Shown: piece after piece, positions 29,176 to 39,300 of the stretch
How the letters are laid out: each line of letters starts with the position of its first letter
Numbering within the stretch: the stretch's first letter is position 1
NCBI RefSeq assembly: GCF_011386835.1
Contig: NW_027052998.1
Span: forward strand, 1 to 64,000
Source: Chrysemys picta bellii
Taxonomy: Eukaryota; Chordata; Testudines; Emydidae
Length of the DNA: 64,000 bases
Direction of reading: 5' to 3'
Program-made: the position numbers and the translations under genes
Notes under the pieces: model-generated
Databases searched by the model: none
The model's input: only the letters and a program-made list of their open reading frames with translations
What the model was told of the DNA's origin: nothing

Positions 29176-29820
29176 GAGAAAGAGGGAGAGAGAGAACCCC
29201 ATTGGCTTTAAGCCCTTTTACATTTTATGGGACTTTTCTGTAATCTCAGCTCCTTGAACTTTTTCGTGGTCCAAAGCAAACAACAACCCTGGAACCCATG
29301 TACACACAGAATGGTCGTGTAGGAAGGAGCCCAGGGAAGCCAAATCAGATTCAGCTGTGTCATTGACTACAAGCCGGCCAGTGTGTTGCAGTCGGATTTT
29401 CCTCGCTGACCCAGTGGCAGGCCACTCCGCTTCTATTAGGGCCCTGGGATGGGACGTAGGTGAGTGGGAGGGCCTGGGTTCCCCTACCCCCGGCAACCCA
29501 ACGTCAGGAGTGGTAGCCTCCCCACCTGGTTGTCAGGAGGCCTGGATTGGTCTGGCTCCCACCTGAATCCAGATGCCAGACGGTTGTGCTGACTCTCCCA
29601 CCAGAGAGGTAACCTCCCCTAGACTGCCACAGCTCTGCTGGACTGTAGGTCAGAGCCCCTCTACTTGCTTGCTGCCCCACCCTGATCAGTGGCCAGGCAA
29701 ATGGACCTTCTGTTGCTCTGCCTGCCTGCCTGTAGGCCACAGCCCCTTCTCGATTGCCGCCCCGCCCTGATTGAGGGCTCTGGGCAAAACCCCAGGCTGC
29801 AGGCCTCGATAAAGGCCTAC

Positions 29821-30493
29821 TGTAGCAGGGTGGCTACCCCACTCCTGCCTGAAAGGTTTAAAACAGCCCTGGAAGAGGGCTGGGGCAAAGGGAAAAGCTA
29901 CTGGGCTGATTAGGGAAGTAGCCACAGCTGGGCCATGCCCCAATCAGGCCCCAGCTGGCCTGTATAAGAAGGCTGGGAGCCAGGAGCTCAAGAGTCTCTC
30001 TCTGAGTGCAGAGAGAGAAGGGCCTGGCTGCAGGGAGCTAGACAGGGTACCTGAGTGGAGCAGGGCTGGGGAAAAGCTGAGGAGCTGGGGAGCTCCAGCC
30101 TGGATAGCCCCAGGCTGTGGCCTGGTAATAGGCCAAGGGGTACTGGGGGTTGCAGAGGGCAGCCCAGGGCTAGGCCAAGGCAGCAGGTCCGAACCCAACC
30201 TTGCTGATGATGAGTGGCCTATACTGCAGTCTGCCCCAGAGAGTGGGGGCTAGCTGGTGACTGGCAGTGGCCTTATCCTGAGGTGAGGTGGGGTTAGTGG
30301 GTGGGGGTTCCCCTGGGAGGGGAGACCTAGCGTGTGTGGGTACTGCCAGGGGGCAGCACGGGAGGGACACGGGAGCCTGAGTGCAGAGGACAGGCGAATC
30401 ACTGGCCTGCAGAGGGCGCTCCAGAGGCCGGAGAGCTAATTCCCTGGACGACCAGCAGGAGGCGCCGCAGGGGTGAGTCCGGATACTCTTACA
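29821..30493 (+). repeat. Left LTR
   Basis: 673 bp, TG...CA. It has a TATA-like box (gcctgtataagaagg, about 29959-29973). It is similar to the right LTR over its whole length apart from small indels. Confidence 0.85.
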
Positions 30494-30630
30494 TATGGTG
30501 GAGAATGCGGGTATAGCGGTCCACCCGTGACACAAGGGGCCAAGGCAAGGACTGTGGACTATTGCCCAGTGCAGAGACTTGAGAACCGAAGGTGGAGAAA
30601 ACCATGAAGGACTATTATTAGAGAGCCCGT

Positions 30631-31164
30631 GTGGCCTGTCTCGCCGAGCAGCAAGCCAGGCTGCTCCAGCTGCTGCGGGGGAGGGCACAAGGACCTCATT
30701 GGGGGCCAGGCACCTTGGGCAGGAGGCCGGTGCCAAGGTCAAAGAACTGTTGGGCCTGTGGGGAACCAGGACACTTGAAGAGGGTGTGCCCTCACAGGGC
30801 CCAGGCAAGCCTTGAAGGAAGGGCTGTGCCAGAGACAGACCATGGACCGACTCGAGTGCCCCCTGTGAAGCCAACAGGGGGGCTCCAATTGTGTTGGGCC
30901 TGTGGGGAGCCAGGGCACAAGAAGGGGGAGTGCCCTCACGGAACTCGCAGGGCCCAGGCTAGCTCTGAGGTGGGCAGGGGTGAGCACTGGCTGTGCCTCC
31001 TCTGCCACAAGGGGCGCCGGGGAAAGCGGCCTAGCCCCCAGAGTCGGAGGGGGAGGCCAGAGGATCAGGCTGGGTCTGAGACTGCCCCGAAGGAGGGGGT
31101 GGTGACGACCAGGGCCCCACAGAGGGGATTGTCAGGGGCAGGGAGGCCCCAGACAAACCTGTGA
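30631..31164 (+). CDS. Gag-like protein with two CCHC zinc knuckles
   Basis: A 177-residue frame holds CWACGEPGHLKRVC and CWACGEPGHKKGEC, both exact C-X2-C-X4-H-X4-C knuckles, and a third Cys pair in CLLCHKGRRGKR. Zinc knuckles of this type package the RNA of LTR elements as nucleocapsid. The N-terminal matrix/capsid region is missing or very short. It is probably a reduced gag remnant; whether it is translated is unknown. Confidence 0.6.
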   Translation: MACLAEQQARLLQLLRGRAQGPHWGPGTLGRRPVPRSKNCWACGEPGHLKRVCPHRAQASLEGRAVPETDHGPTRVPPVKPTGGLQLCWACGEPGHKKGECPHGTRRAQASSEVGRGEHWLCLLCHKGRRGKRPSPQSRRGRPEDQAGSETAPKEGVVTTRAPQRGLSGAGRPQTNL

Positions 31165-31349
31165 TCCCATGGGGGAGCTGAAAAGGCAACCATGGTTACC
31201 CAAACTATGGAGGAAGGGAGCAGGCTGCTCCTTGCACTGGACAGCCTGCGAGCAGAGAGGGATTTCCTGCGGGCCCAGCTGAGAGGAATGCTGGGGCGTT
31301 AGGGATAGACATCCTACCCCCCCGGTGGAGGGGATCTTGAGGTGGGGGG

Positions 31350-32043
31350 TGTATAGCAGGGTGGCTACCCCACTCCTGCCTAAGGGGTTTAAAACAGCCC
31401 TGGCAGAGGGCTGGGGCAAAGGGAAAAGCTACTGGGCTGATTGGGGAAGTAGCCACAGCTGGGCCATGCCCCAATCAGGCCCCAGCTGGCCTGTATAAGA
31501 AGGCTGGGAGCCAGGAGCTCAAGAGTCTCTCTCTGCGTGCAGAGAGAGAAGGGCCTGGCTGCAGGGAGCTAGACAGGATACCTGAGTGGAGCAGGGCTGG
31601 GGAAAGGCTGAGTAGCTGGGGAGCTCCAGCCTGGATAGCCCCAGGCTGTGGCCTGGTAATAGGCCAAGGGGTACTGGGGGTTGCAGAGGGCAGCCCAAGC
31701 CAAGGCAGCAGGTCCGAACCCAACCTTGCCGATGATGAGTGGCTTATACTGCAGTCTGCCCCAGAGAGTGGGGGCTAGCTGGTGACTGGCAGTGGCCTTA
31801 TCCTGAGGTGAGGTGGGGTTAGTGGGTAGGGGTTCACCTGGGAGGGGAAACCTAGCGTGTGTGGGTACTGCCAGGGGGCAGCACCCAGAGCAAGGGGCAC
31901 CGGGGTCCTGGGAAGGACACGGGAGCCTGCGTGCAGAGGACAGGCGGATCACTGGCCTGCAGAGGGTGCTCCAGAGGCTGGAGAGCTAATTCCCTGGACG
32001 ACCAGCAGGAGGCGCCGCAGGGGTGAGTCCGGATACTCTTACA
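31350..32043 (+). repeat. Right LTR
   Basis: 694 bp. It starts TGTATAGCAGGG, two bases longer than the left LTR start, and has an extra segment near 31880-31915 (agcaaggggcaccgg). It ends at the cctac duplication. Confidence 0.85.
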
Positions 32044-32489
32044 CCTACAAAAGGTACTTGGGCTGCAGAGGGGCACCCAAGAGATAGGCAGAGCAGCTGG
32101 TCCAACCCCCCTTGCCGATGATGCGTGGTTTATATACTGCAGTCCGCCCCAGTGAGCGGGGGCTAGACAGTGACTGGCAGTAGCCACTGAGGCAAGGTGT
32201 GGTTAGAGGGTTGGGGGTTCCCCTGGACACCCAGATAGTGGGTTACTGCTGGGGGCAGGACCCTGACGTAGAGGGGCACCGGGGTCTGGGAGGTACACCG
32301 GGACCAGCGGCAGGCGAGACACCAGCCTGTAGAGGGCACTTAGAGGCCGGAAGAGATCATCCCTCACCGTTGCCCTGTGACACAGACTCTCTCTTTGCTC
32401 GGTCTGACTGCAGGCCTGAACCATTAACACTGAGCTAATTTTCCCCTGAACCAAGGTATCCCAGAAGTATCATAGCGAGGGGCGTTGTC

Positions 32490-32911
32490 TAGGGTGACCA
32501 GATGACAGGAAGAAAATATCGGGACACAAGCGGGGGGGCGGCACTGGCGGAGCAAAAAAACCCAAAAAACTGAGTGCTGACTGTGTAAGGACACAACCAG
32601 CTCCCTCTCCCAATTCCCTACTGTGGCCCAGTGCTGCCGGCAGTCGAGGGTGGGGGCTGAGAACAGCCGAGTGCTGTGGGCAGTCAGAGGAGATTATGCA
32701 CCCTTCCTTAGGTATGCATACCTTCAGCCTCTGGTTTTTAGGAGCTGGGGGGGACCAACGGAGAACAGCTGAGTGCTGCTGGCAGTCAGAGGAGAAGAAA
32801 AAAAAAAAAAAAAGCGGAGTGCAGCGTCCCGACCGAAGATCAATCGGGACGCGGGACAAATACATAAATATCGGGACGGTCCTGATTTTATCGGGACGTC
32901 TGGTCACCCTA
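32490..32911. mobile_element. hAT element with perfect 8-bp target duplication
   Basis: TAGGGTGACCAGATG...TCTGGTCACCCTA termini. The flanks gcgttgtc (32482-32489) and gcgttgtc (32912-32919) are identical. The interior carries aaatatcgggaca and its inverted counterpart, as in the element at 7751. No coding sequence is present. Confidence 0.9.
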
Positions 32912-33139
32912 GCGTTGTCTCCTGCCCAGACGGACGGGGAGGGAGCTGCAAACCCCTTACAGCCTCTTTCTAGTCTTTCATACTTTTTCTCTAAATATGT
33001 CAAAACATAAGCACGCAACCTTCCCCCGGCCAAACACAGAAAAATGGGGATGGCGCCGGCAATGGGGATGGGGTGTGGTAACCTGTCAAAAACTATATGG
33101 TGATCAAAGCTATCGAGCGGTTACCTACTCACATGGGGT

Positions 33140-34320
33140 TGTCAGGGAGGGGTAGTACCTCTGATGGGGGAGCAGTCGTACTCCTAGGAGTAGCTCATCC
33201 ACTTTGGTCCCCACTTGACAATACCCAGCTCTCACCTGTGGCTCCAAGTAGCTGTCAGCATGTGACAGCGGCCACACCCCGGAGACCGTCTCGACCGGTG
33301 GGCTAAACCAGGTGAGGGTAGCCGATGAGTATGAGACTCTCTGTGAGTTAGGGCCTGTCTACCCATTGCATGCGAAGGCTGGATCTGACTGACTGAGGCA
33401 ACCTGGTTCAATGGTCAGGAAGGCGATGACAGCAAGCGTTGTGGAACGCTTAAGAGCACGACAAGACACGTAGGCGTCCTGGTCATCCACTGCGCCCTGC
33501 CCTATCTCCAGCCGTCTCGACTTCTGTCTTGCCACTGGATACAGATAGGAACTGGGAAGAGAGAGTGAGACTGACGTCGCGCAACTCTCCCTCACTTTAA
33601 TCCAATTCATGCGCAAGTCTCGACATAATATCATATCATATTACATCATATCAAGTCCTGTGGCGATGGGCGAGCGACGAAGCAGCAGGTGTGGATACAC
33701 GGAGCTGTAGCCGCGGACCTGCACATAGGCGGCTCAGGCATAATGGTCGTTCCTCACTGACCGAAGCAGCAGTGGAGCTCGGCAACTTCTTGAGCGACTG
33801 AACAGCCCTATTCAGGATTGCACTGCTCACCTCCGTAGAATGAGGAGGGGGCTAGAAAAGGTGCCTTAAACATTGCCTGCTTCACCTTACCCTGGCCAGC
33901 ATACCGCGGCTGGCGGGGATCCCACACGTTACTGGACAACATCACGGCAGATAGACCGGAGAGAAGAACAGCACTTGTCGCTAGAGAGCTCGCACGCTAC
34001 AACATTGACATTGCAGCCCTTAGCGAAACTCGCCTTGCTAATGAAGGACAGCTGTCCGAGTCAGGCTGTGGCTATACATTCATTCACACAGGTAGTAATA
34101 CCTCTGAGGCGAGGCGTATTGCTGAGGCTGAAAAAAAGCGTGAGCTGCGCAAGTCCAGAGCTGCTTGTACATCATCGACAGTGCCATTACATGTCTGCCC
34201 GACATGTGACAGGACGTTCCACGCCCGAATCGGACTGATCAGTCATCTTCGGACGTACAGAGCCCGGTCAGCGAAAGAATGAGTGGTTGAGGTCTTCATC
34301 GATAACGATGGACGAACATC
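33140..34320 (+). mobile_element. RTE-type LINE remnant with large internal deletion
   Basis: A broken plus-strand frame gives ERRTALVARELARYNIDIAA then LSETRLANEGQL (endonuclease N-terminus). It jumps to RIAEAEKKRELRKSRAAC and HVCPTCDRTFHARIGLISHL, the Cys/His C-terminal segment of RTE-like polyproteins. Upstream DNA (33140-33890) would be the 5' untranslated part. The RT core is deleted. Confidence 0.6.
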
Positions 34321-36304
34321 ACTCACATGCAATCTCCCACCCTGTACATAGCAATCCTCTGTTTCATTTTGATGTACTTTAATGCTTTTATTCATTTTAT
34401 TGATTAAATAATTGTAATTACAGTAATACATCCAGGTATAAAAGATCTACACATCTTGTCCTGTACACAGAACACAGACCGCTCCAATGGATCCCACAAC
34501 CCATACAGCGAGAAAGCCGTAGCAAGCGTTAACATCTCCAAAATCCTATCCGGGCAGGAAAATGCACCTGCTGTTTGCAACACTTCTATAGTATAGACAC
34601 AGGGTGAGGGCTAGACAAAGTGACCACGGTTAGTCCTGCTCCATCTCTACTGTCTGGGTTTCCATCTACAGCTGTTCACACTGGAAATGCAGGACAGGGG
34701 TAAGGTTAGCCCATCACCAAAAGAACCTTAATGTAAAGCAGTGCTCCTGCCAGTGCCTGGTGGGGATCATGCAGACACACTACACCCCAGGCTGGGCATT
34801 GTCCCGGGGTAAAGCAGGGCTGTAGTGGAAGGTGGAGGAGCCCCTGGATGAACAGGGTGAGGCATGGGACAATTCAGCTAAGAGTTGCAGGGCTGGGCAC
34901 CAGAAGAATCGCTGGGTGGAACTTTGGGGTATGGCAGGGAGGGGTGGAACGAGTCCCGCTCTAGGTCAGTCCCAGTGCCAATGGCCCACTGCCTTTGAAG
35001 AGGCCACCGATGAAGGCCATTTGTCCTACTCCCCTGGGTCCCACAACCCAGCTCTGCCAGAGAGAAACTTTGCCTTGGAATCTTAAAGCAAGTGACTTTG
35101 TTTCTAGGGCTGAAGGGGGTGGTGGCATGGGAGACGCTGTCAGCTCAGAGAAAAAAAACTGACCCTTGTGCTCTTTGGGGGATCGTACCTGAAATGGGGG
35201 TCAGCGGGAGGTGGAAGGGCTGAGTGTAAAGGACCAGGAAGGAAACAGGGTCCTGGGAGAGAGGCAGTGCTGGGACACCCCGTTGCTCATGAGACTCCAC
35301 CTTCCGAGTAGTGCGGCCCCAGGTCTGTAACCCTTATGCTGGGGAGTGCTGCCAAGCAAAGTCTCCTGCTGCAGGCCCACAGCCCTGCCCAACATAAGGG
35401 CTGCAGAACAGGGCCCTCAGAAGGGGAGTTACTACTGTGTCCTGAGGAGCATAAGGGATGGGACCTGTCGGAACCACAGGCTTCCCCCAAGGCTTTGGGG
35501 GCTAAAGGAGTCGGCTTCTGAAGTGGATACTGTGCCCTGTCACCAGTGATTAGTAGGAACCGGGCTAGCACTCTGGCTCTACGGTGCTAACAGCTAATTG
35601 GGGGCCTGAAAGGGGTGAGCCATGGGGTGCTAGACCTTAGTCAGCCCTGCCCCTGCAGCACACATGGTAGCAGATGGGACAGAGTGAGTCCCAGCTCCAG
35701 GAGGGTACCACAGCCAGTGCTGCGAACGGGGCTCCATGCACCCTGCTGGTGCTAGGCTGAGGTCAGCAGCACACAAGTCCTCTCTGTATTTCGGTACCGG
35801 CCGGCAGATCCCAGCTCTGCTGAACGATGAAGTGTGGAGAGGGGCCTGCAGCCGCTTGCAGAAGGAATGAGACCCCAGGCACCCAGGAGGTGCAGAGGCC
35901 AGCAGCAGGATGCAGGTGGCAGGATCCCTCTCGCACATCCAGGATCTGGGGCTGCTGAACGGGCTGCGGGACAGATTGGAATGATCCCGTTGAGTCTCTC
36001 AGCTTGGGGTCCTCCCCGTGGCTGGCAAGGCCATGTCCCGAAGCACTGCCTGGCCACGCCCTGGTCAGCAGAAAGCCTTCTGCATCATGGAAACCCAGCG
36101 TGGGGCTGGACGGGAACGACGCCCCCTAGCCGTGGAAGCGGGCAGTTCACAAAGCCCCAGCTGAGACGCCGTCACCCCAGAGTCCTGGAAACTGGAGCAC
36201 ACACAGGCCAGGCCGCTCCCAGCTCTTCACAGCCAGGGAGAGGGGCTGGGGCCTGGGCCCGCCAGGGAGCCTGACAGTCGCCCTGGCTCCGGCCTTTCCA
36301 GTGC
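34321..36304 (-). other. Probable KIF21B 3' untranslated region
   Basis: Sequence directly after the KIF21B stop codon, with no gene or clear mobile element. Two TTTATT hexamers on the plus strand (AATAAA on the minus strand) lie at 34387-34401 and could close a transcript with an approximately 1.9-kb 3' UTR. The extent is inferred. Confidence 0.4.
34387..34401 (-). promoter_or_regulatory. Candidate polyadenylation signals (two AATAAA)
   Basis: On the minus strand AATAAA occurs at 34401-34396 and 34392-34387, nine bases apart. They are the first such hexamers I find downstream of the KIF21B stop. RTE remnant sequence is adjacent, so they could belong to it instead. Confidence 0.35.
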
Positions 36305-36359
36305 CTAGGTCAGGCCGTTCAGCAATCTTCTCCGGCTCCAGAGCTTCACTGTCAGGTCG
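36305..36359 (-). CDS. KIF21B terminal coding exon
   Basis: The acceptor CCCCAG ends at 36360. It completes Ser and reads [17 protein letters not shown], with stop TAG at 36307-36305. The DLTVKLW segment closes the last WD40 blade. The tail is short and basic, unlike the longer tail I recall for the main human isoform. Confidence 0.8.
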
Positions 36360-39300
36360 CTGGGGAAGGAAGAGAGAGAGGAAGTGAGGCTGGAGGCCGC
36401 CGCCGCCCCAGCTGGGAGAGGCAGCACAGCGAGTACAATCAGCTACGGGCCACGCCCTGCCCCCAACTCCCCCGCCCCCAAATGCATCACGCTGCAGCCC
36501 AGGAGAGCAAGGCCGCTGTGCCCCAGGCGGGCGGGCACCGGCGCAAGGAGGGAGCAGATGCGCCCAGCTTCCCGCCAGCGGGATAATCCCCCAGAGCGCC
36601 AGTAACAGGGCACTCTGCCAGTAACGGAGGCTCAGCCAGTGGCACCTCACTGGCAGTGGCCAGTGACGCAGTGGGGGGTGGGGATGGGGCGGGGATCCCC
36701 CCAGCAGTGGCCCAGGAGGAGCAGTAGTCAGATGGGCAAACCCCTGAGCTGGCCACTGAATCCAATCACCTGGGGGACTGGGAGGTGGGGGGCAAGAGGA
36801 CAGTCTCCTCTTGCAAAGAGCTCTACATGGGGGGAAAATCCAAAAGAATCTCATACTGTTAAGAAGCAGCTGAGACCAGAGCGGAGAGAGAAGAGACAGA
36901 GAAGGAAAAGGAGAGAGAGCCAGAGGGGGTGAGAGCCAGAGAGAGCAGGAGGAGGGTCAAGGCAGGCTAGTGGCACGCCCCTTTATGGCAAGGACGCGGT
37001 GAGGAAGGCAGGGGGTGAGCCCAGGCACGTAAGTCCATAGCTTTACCTGGCAGTCACTGCGGCACAGAGAGAAACAGAGGGGGGGGGAGGGAAGAGAAAG
37101 GAAAGGAGAAAAGGGACATGGTCGGAAAAGAGGAGATCAGAGACGGTGCCAGAGACATTGTGAACCTGGGGACCCCCTCTGGGGGCCAGGGCTGTGCACA
37201 GGGGCTGGGGAGCAGAAGGAGGGGGCGGTGGTGCTCTCATTGGAGATGCACAAGGCACCGTCGAGGAGGAGCTGGTGCCCGGTTGGCAGGAAGTCCGTTC
37301 TCTGCGCTGAGGGTGGCAGGGCCAGCAGCACCAGGTCTGGCTAGTCCCGGCACATCAAAGGAGCTGGCAAGAGCATCCCAAAAGCATGGCGGGGCAGGGC
37401 AGGACCAGCGCTTGGCATAACTGGATGGGGCAGAAGAGCCTCACTGTGGGGCGACCTAACAATGGCTGAGAGATGGAGGAGACGAGAGGCTAGATGGGGA
37501 GGGGTTGGGGGCCCTGCAGCCGACTGCTGCCCCACACCAAACCGCCTGCAGCCCGGCTCCGGCGCTGTTCCCATCCCTCACTCCCAGCGCCATTCCAGGC
37601 CCTGCCACATGCGGGGAGCAACAGTGGGTTTGGAGAGCTCCTGCAGCTCTGCTGCACTGGGGTGAGTTGGGGGTCAGACCTCCCTCCCCCATGCCGCAGG
37701 GGCCTAGCCCAGCCCACCACCCTCACCTGGAAGCAGTGAATATGTGCTTGGAATTGGTGCAGATGGCATTGATGGGGCTGTCGTGGCCCTTGATCTCCCC
37801 AACGGGTGTGAAGTTCTCCATGTTCCAGACCTTCACCACGCCCCCGTGGCAGGTGCTCAGCAGCATGGGGCGGCCAGGGACGAAGGCCAGGGCGCAGACC
37901 CAGTCCTTGTGCGCGTTGGGGATTTGCTGGCAGGCACAGAGACAGGGCAGAGCCAGTGAGCGCCCACGATCCACGCTGCCAGCCGGGGCCATCAAGACCC
38001 AAACTGCCCCCTGAGCTCCAGGGCAGGGTCAGGCCAGCAGCCAGAGCCAGATGCTGGGTTTGCAGCTGGCTGCTGGCTCTGTAATGGGCTGAGACAAACC
38101 CCCCACATCTGTACCGTGGCTGAGAGCTGGAATTTTTAAGCTCCGATCGATTTCTCATCAAGCAGCAGCCGAGGATATGAATTCAAGACAAGGGGACTCT
38201 GGTGAGCTACAGAAGCAGCTCAGCAGGAGAGAAGAGGGCTCCGCCCCAGGAGACAATTGCTCATTGGGATTGACCAGGGGATCTCCAAGCTCTAATCAAT
38301 CCAAGCCATGCTGGCAACCCAGATACGAGACACACAAGATGGGGGAGAGAATCTCTTTGATTGGACCAATTTCTGTGTGTGTGGGGGGAAGGGACAAGTC
38401 TGCAAACTCAGCTCTTCTTCCAGGGTGGGGCTTGAAAGCTTGTCCCTTCCACCCACAGGAGCTGGTCCAATAAAAAAGAGATTCCCCTCACCCCCCATCT
38501 CTCTAATTATTTGTCTGCCATCAATCCTCAGCGCTCCAGTGGGAAGAAAAATGAGCATTAGCCTCATTCCGTAGGGAAGAGACTGTGGGGGAGGGTCACA
38601 CAGCCACAAATGGTGACTAGCTCTGGGCAGCTCCATTTTGGGGGACACCCCAACCACCCCATTTTCAGAGGAGCAGAGCCCCCACTGCTCCCCTTGACTC
38701 CCACAGTGCCCAGCTCCTCTGAACAACCCAGCCCCGGGCGGGCACACGGTAGGTTCTCCAAAACAGAGCCCCCCACCACTAAAAAAAAAATAAAAAAAAA
38801 ATCAATGGAGGCCTCTGAAATGTTAGCCAAGTCTCATGGCAGAGCCAGACTTCCTGCCTCCCAGCACCGGCCTGCACGCCCCCTTCGGCTGCTGCTCTAT
38901 CCCAGACCCACCGGAGGCCATCCCCGCACTGCTGCGCGCCACCACTGACCTGGAGAGCCAGGCACCGCGGCCTGTGGGGCCCGGAGACCAGACAGCCACA
39001 CTCACCGGGGTCAGAAATAGGGACAAGGCCGAGCGCTATCTACCCCCAGACCAACCTGTCCCCATTCGCCATAGGCCACTGAGCCCTTTAACCGCAGCAG
39101 GTGGGGCCCAGCCCTATAGAACTGGCTACCGTGCATTGCCCACGGCTGTAAACTGCCTTCGGGACCCACCCTGCCAGCCACTGTCGTTTGCAACCCCCGG
39201 GGCTCTTCCATTGCCTGGAGGCCCCATGTGCAACGTAGGGATGGAGTCCCTGTGTCTGCCCTCTGATCCTCTGCCCCCAGGACGGCGGGAGCACGCTCCA

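Larger units (their letters stand above)
29821..32043 (+). mobile_element. Complete, gag-only LTR retrotransposon
   Basis: Two direct LTRs, 29821-30493 and 31350-32043, flank 856 bp of internal DNA. Each ends ...ACTCTTACA; the first starts TGTAGCAGGG and the second TGTATAGCAGGG. The 5-bp target duplication cctac (29816-29820 and 32044-32048) is perfect. A purine tract (gaggtgggggg) precedes the right LTR. The interior has a zinc-knuckle gag-like frame, but no protease, RT or integrase, so it needed proteins from another element. Confidence 0.85.
29221..33130 (-). repeat. Unclassified interspersed repeat, copy 2 (inverted), split by two insertions
   Basis: Minus-strand sequence matches copy 1 (23155-24060): the frame AYRQAGRATEGPFAWPLIRV at 29504-29740, and the phrase tttagagaaaaagtatgaa in 32980-33000. 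It is interrupted by an LTR element (29821-32043) and a hAT element (32490-32911), each with target duplications. Removing both leaves a collinear match. Confidence 0.65.

Noticed and set aside
28501..29202. 233-codon Tyr/Leu/Ser/Ile frame
   Set aside because: Translation of the GATA microsatellite.
36147..36854. 235-codon minus-strand frame around the last KIF21B exon
   Set aside because: It reads a different frame from the true exon (36305-36359) and continues through intron.
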